A stretch of 11,182 nt of DNA. Source: Legionella sp. Its GTDB lineage: Bacteria; Pseudomonadota; Gammaproteobacteria; Legionellales; Legionellaceae. A model generated the notes under the pieces. It saw only the letters and a list, made by a program, of their open reading frames with translations, did no database searches and was not told the origin of the DNA. The DNA lies in the NCBI GenBank assembly GCA_003507515.1, contig DNVL01000246.1, positions 1 to 11,182 on the forward strand. Reading direction: 5' to 3'. Both the position numbers and the translations under genes were made by a program. Of this stretch, positions 7,262 to 11,182 are shown piece after piece (positions within the stretch are counted from its first letter, which is position 1; each line of letters opens with the position of its first letter).

Positions 7262-8022
7262 CAGGCCTTCTCTCCGGTTTTTTTTGTTTGACGACGGGAT
7301 TTTTTCAGCAAGTTCAACGACTCCACGCCCAAGGAGAATCCCATCGCAAAATATAAGTAGCCACGTGGTACATGAAAAGAAAAGCCGTCAGCAACCAGTA
7401 ATGTGCCAATTAAAATCAAGAAACTCAAGGCGAGCATTTTAATGGTAGGGTGCTGCTCAATAAAATGCCCCACCGGCTCACTGGCGTAAATCATGACGAG
7501 AATAGCACACGAAATCGCCGTCGCCATGACCATGAAGTTCTGCGTTAGCCCAATCGCCGTTAACACGCTGTCTAGAGAAAAAATAATATCCATTAAACCA
7601 ATTTGAAGAATCACCCCACGAAGCGTTCCGGGTGCTTTTCGAATGGCTTTCTGCTCGGCTTTGGTTTCCCCCACCTCAAAATGAATTTCCTCCGTCGCCT
7701 TCACGATGAGAAAAGTTCCTCCTGCTATCATAAACAGATCACGGAAAGAGAAGGAGAAATGACCGATGGAAAACCATGGATGGGTTAATTTCACCAACCA
7801 AACAACAGACGCCAGCAACAATAAACGCGTCACCCATGCAAACGTGAGCCCCCAATAGCGCGCCTTTTTGCGCTTTTCTCGGGGCAATTGTTCCGTTAAG
7901 ATGGATAAAAAAACCAAATTATCAATGCCTAACACGATTTCAAGTATAATTAAAGCAACGACACTAAAAATAATATCTAAAATTTCCATGGCTTCTCTTG
8001 GGTAGGTGATAGATCGTCCCAT
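7261..8022 (-). CDS. TerC-family integral membrane protein (probable metal exporter)
   Basis: TerC-family membrane protein of 253 residues from the chosen start. Members such as E. coli Alx and Bacillus TerC-like proteins handle manganese, and the broader family is named after tellurite resistance; the specific substrate here cannot be read from sequence. Seen are about seven hydrophobic helices and the family motifs LEIVLGIDNLVFLSIL (first helix; conserved Asp-Asn), GLMDIIFSLDSVLTAIGL (Asp and Asp-Ser in a later helix) and YFAMGFSLGVESLN near the end, with a basic tail (KKSRRQTKK). Three ATGs are possible. The one at 8022 is preferred because GAGGA lies seven bases upstream; the one at 7989 (MEILDIIF) fits the usual N-terminus but its purine run is too close, and a further ATG at 8043 would only add seven polar residues. 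It runs divergently from pcnB and leads into hemJ with a one-base overlap. Confidence 0.88.
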   Translation of the reverse strand: MGRSITYPREAMEILDIIFSVVALIILEIVLGIDNLVFLSILTEQLPREKRKKARYWGLTFAWVTRLLLLASVVWLVKLTHPWFSIGHFSFSFRDLFMIAGGTFLIVKATEEIHFEVGETKAEQKAIRKAPGTLRGVILQIGLMDIIFSLDSVLTAIGLTQNFMVMATAISCAILVMIYASEPVGHFIEQHPTIKMLALSFLILIGTLLVADGFSFHVPRGYLYFAMGFSLGVESLNLLKKSRRQTKKTGEKA

Positions 8023-8066
8023 GTGCGAATCCTCATTCTCCACAATTATTGCATAAAGGTAAATGG

Positions 8067-8095
8067 TTCACTTTCGCGGCAAGCTTCGTTATAAT
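8067..8095 (+). promoter_or_regulatory. pcnB promoter
   Basis: A perfect -10 TATAAT (8090-8095) lies 17 bases after TTCACT (8067-8072, four of six -35 matches). The expected transcription start near 8102 falls inside the longest open frame, so any start codon before that point would be missing from this transcript. This supports a pcnB start at or after GTG 8124. Confidence 0.6.
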
Positions 8096-8121
8096 GTATC
8101 CGCTATCAAACCTATCAACTC

Positions 8122-8127
8122 AGGTGA
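8122..8127 (+). promoter_or_regulatory. Shine-Dalgarno-like AGGTGA that may set a non-AUG pcnB start
   Basis: AGGTGA is complementary to the 3' end of 16S rRNA. There is no ATG or TTG at the right distance; the in-frame codons 5 and 8 bases after it are both ATC (8133, 8136). The GTG it contains (8124) is the only conventional alternative nearby, and it has no Shine-Dalgarno sequence of its own. Confidence 0.45.
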
Positions 8128-9482
8128 CAATAATCATCAACTTCATTAAAAAAATATTGCGTAAATCAAGACCTAAACCGCAGGCCAGTGATGCAACGCA
8201 TACCATCGCACGCAATAAACACCACGTTTCAAAAACGGATATCAGTCCGAATGCGTTGCGCGTATTAACCCGCTTAAATGGCGCAGGCTTTCAAGCCTAT
8301 CTCGTCGGAGGCAGCGTACGCGATTTACTCTTGCGCAAAGCCCCGAAAGATTTTGATGTGGCCACCAATGCCACGCCCAATCAAATCAAGCAACTCTTTC
8401 GAAATGCACGCATCATTGGCCGCCGGTTCAAACTAGCGCACATTTTGTATCATCGTGAAATCATTGAAGTGGCCACTTTCCGTGGTCTGAATAATGAAGT
8501 AGACACCAAGGATACAAACCAGCAAACCAACGACCATGGCATGTTGATCCGTGACAATGCCTACGGAACCCTCGAAGAAGATGCATGGCGACGTGATTTC
8601 ACCATCAATTCACTGTATTACCATTTAGATGGCTCAATCGTTGATTTTACAGGCGGCGTCAATGATGTGAACCAACGCGTGATTCGAATGATTGGCGTTC
8701 CTGAAACCCGCTATCAGGAAGATCCGGTGCGCATGTTACGCGCGATTCGCTTTAGCGCAAAATTACATTTTGACATTGAGCCCGCAACGGCCGCCCCAAT
8801 ATTTGCATTAAGTGAACTCATTACCCATATCTCTGGATCGCGTTTATTTGATGAGATGACCAAACTCTATCAATGCGGAGAAGCCGAATCCGTTCAACGG
8901 TTACTGGTTCAATTTGGTTTGTTTCATCATCTGTTTCCACAAACGGCAGCCCTTCTGAACGGGGAGTATCCCGTCAATGCGCTGTTAATCAACGCGCTTG
9001 AAAGCACCGACACCCGTGTTCGTGATGGAAAACCCATCACACCCGCTTTTTTGTATGCCATCATCTTATGGTTTCCTCTCATGGATCGCCTGGTACAACT
9101 CAAAGAAGAAGGCATGGAGCCGCTGCCCGCGCTAGAAAAGGCGATGTCTTTGGTGATTTCAGAGCAGAACCAACGCGTGAGCATTCCAAAACGCTTCACA
9201 CAGGTCATGCGGGAGATTTGGCTATTGCAATATCGGTTTTCAAAACGCACAGGTCATCGTCCATACACCTTACTCGAGCATCCACGTTTTCGCGGTGCCT
9301 ATGATTTTCTTGCGCTCAGAGCATTGGCCGGTGATGAATCCATGGAATTGGCGGAATGGTGGACCACATTCCAAGATGTCGATGAAACCACCCAAGCCCA
9401 GATGGTGTTGGATCAAGAAGACACCCCGCCGCCTAAAAAACCGCGCCGACGGCGAAAACCAAAACCCAAAACAAAATCCTAA
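8124..9482 (+). CDS. pcnB: poly(A) polymerase I
   Basis: PcnB adds poly(A) tails to RNA 3' ends in the cytoplasm, marking them for degradation. With the GTG start at 8124 it is 452 residues (E. coli 465). Positions from that start: VGGSVRDLLL (61-70) and KDFDVATNATP (75-85), the nucleotidyltransferase core with the two catalytic aspartates of DFD (76, 78); RRIIGRRFKLAH-type segment near 96-106; RRDFTIN (156-162) carrying the third aspartate; EDPVRMLRAIRFSAKL (199-214), the conserved RNA-binding neck; and a basic tail PKKPRRRRKPKPKTKS. The frame is open back to a TTG at 8049, but the promoter above lies in that part. AGGTGA at 8122-8127 is an excellent Shine-Dalgarno element positioned for an ATC at 8133 or 8136, so the true start may be a rare AUC, echoing the AUU start known for E. 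coli pcnB. folK follows after one base. Confidence 0.95.
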   Translation: MTIIINFIKKILRKSRPKPQASDATHTIARNKHHVSKTDISPNALRVLTRLNGAGFQAYLVGGSVRDLLLRKAPKDFDVATNATPNQIKQLFRNARIIGRRFKLAHILYHREIIEVATFRGLNNEVDTKDTNQQTNDHGMLIRDNAYGTLEEDAWRRDFTINSLYYHLDGSIVDFTGGVNDVNQRVIRMIGVPETRYQEDPVRMLRAIRFSAKLHFDIEPATAAPIFALSELITHISGSRLFDEMTKLYQCGEAESVQRLLVQFGLFHHLFPQTAALLNGEYPVNALLINALESTDTRVRDGKPITPAFLYAIILWFPLMDRLVQLKEEGMEPLPALEKAMSLVISEQNQRVSIPKRFTQVMREIWLLQYRFSKRTGHRPYTLLEHPRFRGAYDFLALRALAGDESMELAEWWTTFQDVDETTQAQMVLDQEDTPPPKKPRRRRKPKPKTKS

Positions 9483-9483
9483 T

Positions 9484-9888
9484 ATGGTGGATATCTATTT
9501 AGGATTGGGCAGTAATCTGCGCTGCCCCAAACGGCAGTTAAGCCGCGCAATCGCCTCCCTACGGACGCTGCCCCGCTCAGCCATCATCCAGCAATCGCGG
9601 GTTTTTCACAGTTTGCCCATGGGTGTGCGCGCCCAACCCAATTATTGCAACCAGGTCATTGCGATCCAGACCACACTGTCTGCACACGCGCTACTACGGC
9701 ATTGCCAGTCCATTGAAAACAAACAACGCCGTATTCGAAAAAGGCGTTGGGGTGCGAGAACATTAGATATTGATATCTTGCTGTATGGAAAGCATGTGAT
9801 CAACACCCATGATTTAATCGTGCCACATCCAGAGATGCTGAAACGGGATTTTGTGCTGATGCCTTTGCTGGAAATATTGACTGTTTAA
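9484..9888 (+). CDS. folK: 6-hydroxymethyl-7,8-dihydropterin pyrophosphokinase (HPPK)
   Basis: FolK transfers pyrophosphate from ATP to 6-hydroxymethyl-7,8-dihydropterin in folate synthesis, in the cytoplasm. The 134-residue protein starts MVDIYLGLGSNL, the standard HPPK opening. RKRRWGARTLDIDILLYG (86-102) holds W89, R92 and the magnesium ligands D95 and D97, at the same numbers as in E. coli, and VPHPEMLKRDFVL (113-125) holds H115, R121 and F123. The usual GPxDQPDYxN element is diverged (GVRAQPNYCNQ, 47-57), and the protein is about 25 residues shorter than E. coli FolK at the C-terminus. A longer open frame begins at 9295 inside pcnB, but the ATG at 9484, one base after the pcnB stop, fits the family. 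There is no Shine-Dalgarno sequence, so it probably depends on reinitiation from pcnB. Confidence 0.94.
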   Translation: MVDIYLGLGSNLRCPKRQLSRAIASLRTLPRSAIIQQSRVFHSLPMGVRAQPNYCNQVIAIQTTLSAHALLRHCQSIENKQRRIRKRRWGARTLDIDILLYGKHVINTHDLIVPHPEMLKRDFVLMPLLEILTV

Positions 9889-9903
9889 GGATGAATCAGG
9901 TCA

Positions 9904-9933
9904 TTGATCTTCGTTCACCGCATCCACTACACT
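9904..9933 (+). promoter_or_regulatory. weak candidate promoter of the universal stress protein gene
   Basis: TTGATC (9904-9909) and TACACT (9928-9933) are separated by 18 bases, each matching its consensus at four of six positions. The leader then runs to GAGGT five bases before the ATG at 9965. The gene could equally be read through from pcnB-folK, because I see no hairpin after folK. Confidence 0.3.
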
Positions 9934-9964
9934 GGAACCTGTCCGTTTTATCCACGAGGTTTTT

Positions 9965-10381
9965 ATGTATACCCACATCTTGCTTGCCACCGATCTAAAC
10001 GAAAACCATTTTGCCATGTGCCAACAAGCAGTGGCCATTGCCAAACGGTTTGATGCAAAATTGTTCTTACTTCACGTCATTGAGCCGCCTGCCACCTTGC
10101 AACTGGCCCAAGGACTGGGATTCGCTGAGTTTGATAGTCCGATAAAAGGAGATGCAGAGACTGTATTGGCCGCACTGGGCGATGCATTAGATATCCCCCG
10201 TGAACAGCAATTTGTTGAGATTGGCTCCATCAAAACACATGTCTTCAATAAAGTGACAACGCTAGGGTGCACGCTCATCATTGTTGGCGCTCACACACCG
10301 AGTAAATTACCTGCGTTTCTAGGCAGCACAGCACATGAGGTCATCCGCGATGCACCCTGTGACGTGCTGACCTTACGCTAA
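9965..10381 (+). CDS. universal stress protein, UspA family
   Basis: A single-domain cytoplasmic Usp of 138 residues. It opens YTHILLATDLNENHFAMCQQAVAIAKRFDAKLFLLHVIEPP (3-42), the first strand and helix with the conserved Asp10, and ends with LIIVGAHTPSKLPAFLGSTAHEVIRDAPCDVLTLR (104-138). The ATP-binding signature of the family is G-2x-G-9x-G(S/T). Here GAHTPSKLPAFLGST keeps the first glycine and the GST but has threonine in place of the second glycine, so the protein may belong to the E. coli UspA type that does not bind ATP well; this is inference. A GAGG five bases before the ATG supports the start. It ends 3 bases before the convergent lipoprotein gene, with no terminator between them. 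Confidence 0.9.
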   Translation: MYTHILLATDLNENHFAMCQQAVAIAKRFDAKLFLLHVIEPPATLQLAQGLGFAEFDSPIKGDAETVLAALGDALDIPREQQFVEIGSIKTHVFNKVTTLGCTLIIVGAHTPSKLPAFLGSTAHEVIRDAPCDVLTLR

Positions 10382-10384
10382 CGA

Positions 10385-10588
10385 TCAATACCAACCGCCA
10401 TATGTATAGCTAGCATTGGAACCACACGTATTGCAGGTGTTATTGCATGTCTGGCAAGTATTAGTACATGAAGTACAGGTGGTGGTTGCGACATAAGTGG
10501 CTCCTGAGCCACACATATCATTCGTGCAGCATCCTGCCAATAAGCCGAGTGACACCACAGTAAACAATAAAACAAATAAACGGATCAT
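10385..10588 (-). CDS. small cysteine-rich lipoprotein with CxxC heptad repeats
   Basis: A 67-residue exported lipoprotein. The start at 10588 is fixed by AAGGAAG five bases upstream; a longer open frame reaching 10723 is ignored because its extra part looks like leader and contains the promoter. Residues 1-19 are a signal peptide (MIRLFVLLFTVVSLGLLAG) ending in the lipobox LAGC, so Cys20 should be lipidated. The mature 48 residues hold nine cysteines (20, 21, 26, 38, 41, 45, 48, 52, 55). Residues 35-55 are three tandem heptads of the form [TN]-x-T-C-x-[ST]-C, followed by a glycine/tyrosine-rich tail (YTYGGWY). The regular CxxC pairs suggest metal binding or disulphide stacking; no family is recognised. 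It has its own promoter and runs head-on into the stress protein gene. Confidence 0.85.
   Translation of the reverse strand: MIRLFVLLFTVVSLGLLAGCCTNDMCGSGATYVATTTCTSCTNTCQTCNNTCNTCGSNASYTYGGWY
10424..10486 (-). repeat. three tandem 21-bp codon-level repeats (CxxC heptads)
   Basis: Residues 35-55 of the lipoprotein are three 7-residue repeats, each with a CxxC pair. The DNA copies differ at synonymous positions (for example TGT versus TGC for cysteine), so the protein repeat is maintained rather than newly duplicated. Confidence 0.8.
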
Positions 10589-10619
10589 GATGACTTCCTT
10601 GTGTTGTTTATGTTCTTTA

Positions 10620-10648
10620 AATGTAGTTATTGTTTTTATTTGTGTCAA
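10620..10648 (-). promoter_or_regulatory. sigma-70 promoter of the cysteine-rich lipoprotein gene
   Basis: On the minus strand a perfect TTGACA (10648-10643) is followed after 17 bases by TACATT (10625-10620, four of six -10 matches). The predicted start near 10613 leaves a leader of about 25 bases up to the ATG at 10588, containing the AAGGAAG ribosome-binding site. Confidence 0.65.
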
Positions 10649-10678
10649 GCCGGTGAAGCACGCTGTTCGTTCACCGCC

Positions 10679-10707
10679 TTGATTTTTTAAATCAAAGCCC
10701 TCAAAAT
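10679..10707 (+). promoter_or_regulatory. palindrome and weak promoter ahead of acs
   Basis: TTGATTT (10679-10685) and AAATCAA (10689-10695) form a perfect 7-bp inverted repeat with a TTT spacer. Its left arm overlaps a possible -35 (TTGATT, 10679-10684), with CAAAAT (10702-10707) 17 bases on as a weak -10. It could be an operator for acs, but AT-rich palindromes of this size also occur by chance. Confidence 0.3.
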
Positions 10708-10771
10708 GAAGCCCGAGAGACATGGGCGAAGCCTATTGGATACCGAAAAAACACAAAGGAATGTCATCAAC

Positions 10772-11182
10772 ATGCACCATAACACACGCTATCCCATTCT
10801 CACGCCGTTTAAAAAAACAGCGAACCTCAATGCCGAGCAATACCAAACGTTATACCAACAATCCATTGACGAGCCTGACGTGTTTTGGGCCGAACAAGCC
10901 GAGACATTCATCTCCTGGTTTAACCCTTGGACCCAGGTCATCAAAGGCGATTTCACAACGGCTGATATCCAGTGGTTTGCCCATGGAACGCTCAACGCCT
11001 GTTATAATTGTGTAGACCGACACCTGCCGACACGCAAAAATAAAGTAGCTCTGCTGTGGGTGGGCAATACGCCAAATGAAACCCAATCCATCACCTACCG
11101 TCAATTGCATGAGAAGGTCAGCCAATTGGCCAATGTCCTGAAAACCCACGGGATTAAAAAAGGCGACCGCGTGTGCATTTAT
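10772..11182 (+). CDS. acs: acetyl-CoA synthetase, N-terminal part (partial, runs off right edge)
   Basis: Acs activates acetate to acetyl-CoA through an acetyl-adenylate, in the cytoplasm. The first 137 of about 650 residues are present. They match the N-terminal part of the family: Y-Q-T-L-Y-Q-Q-S-I-D-E-P-D-V-F-W (residues 24-39, compare E. coli YEAMYQQSINVPDTFW), IQWFAHGTLNACYNCVDRHL (66-85, compare KWYEDGTLNLAANCLDRHL), ITYRQLHEKVSQLANVLKTHGIKKGDRVCIY (107-137). The adenylate-forming P-loop and catalytic motifs are outside the window. The ATG at 10772 has AAAGGA 11 bases upstream, rather far but acceptable; another ATG at 10761 is out of frame. It diverges from the lipoprotein gene. Confidence 0.95.
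   Translation, partial: MHHNTRYPILTPFKKTANLNAEQYQTLYQQSIDEPDVFWAEQAETFISWFNPWTQVIKGDFTTADIQWFAHGTLNACYNCVDRHLPTRKNKVALLWVGNTPNETQSITYRQLHEKVSQLANVLKTHGIKKGDRVCIY

Noticed and set aside
9295..9483. N-terminal extension of folK inside pcnB
   Set aside because: The residues resemble no HPPK N-terminus, and they overlap conserved-frame pcnB coding; the family opening MVDIYLGLGSNL begins at 9484.
10589..10723. 45-codon N-terminal extension of the lipoprotein frame
   Set aside because: It would bury the signal peptide, and it contains the TTGACA promoter and AAGGAAG ribosome-binding site for the ATG at 10588.
1..11182. CRISPR array, tRNA, insertion sequence or prophage
   Set aside because: No direct-repeat/spacer pattern, no cloverleaf, no transposase or phage motif and no flanking inverted-repeat pairs were seen on either strand.

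Overview
The window is ordinary chromosomal DNA of a Gram-negative bacterium, most likely a gammaproteobacterium. The DnaE, PcnB, FolK and Acs proteins all resemble their Escherichia coli counterparts closely in motif spacing, and there are outer-membrane and lipoprotein genes. HemJ-type haem synthesis and a mixed AT/GC composition would suit the Legionellales and relatives, but that placement is inference. No rRNA, tRNA, CRISPR array, transposase or phage gene was found, and no stretch longer than about 200 bases lacks a gene or a plausible control region.

Layout from left to right. Bases 1-1229 (minus) hold the N-terminal third of dnaE, the replicative polymerase alpha subunit, running off the left edge. 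Diverging from it are two accessory genes on the plus strand: a uridine-kinase-like P-loop protein with an unusual C-terminal tail (1431-2378), and an unrecognised protein with a membrane hairpin (2483-3223) behind a near-consensus sigma-70 promoter. A 20-bp hairpin (3243-3286) separates them from a convergent minus-strand pair, nfrA-nfrB (6470 to 3292). NfrB is a processive GT2 glycosyltransferase fused to an MshEN-type domain, and NfrA is a short outer-membrane partner. By analogy with E. coli NfrAB they should make and export a surface polysaccharide under cyclic-di-GMP control. This is the most interesting functional system here and is a compact version of the E. coli one.

Next come rubredoxin (plus, 6624-6800), then hemJ and a terC-family gene on the minus strand, coupled by a TGATG junction. 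Diverging from terC is pcnB (poly(A) polymerase I), whose promoter lies inside the longest open frame and so forces a late, probably non-AUG start. folK (7,8-dihydropterin pyrophosphokinase) begins one base after the pcnB stop. A universal stress protein gene (9965-10381) runs head-on into a small cysteine-rich lipoprotein gene (10588-10385, minus) with 3 bases between them. The right edge carries the first 137 codons of acs (acetyl-CoA synthetase).

The housekeeping genes (dnaE, pcnB, folK, hemJ, acs) are conventional. The parts worth a second look are the compact nfrAB pair, the two accessory proteins at 1431-3223, the CxxC-heptad lipoprotein, the pcnB start site, and two strong hairpins without U-tracts between convergent genes.
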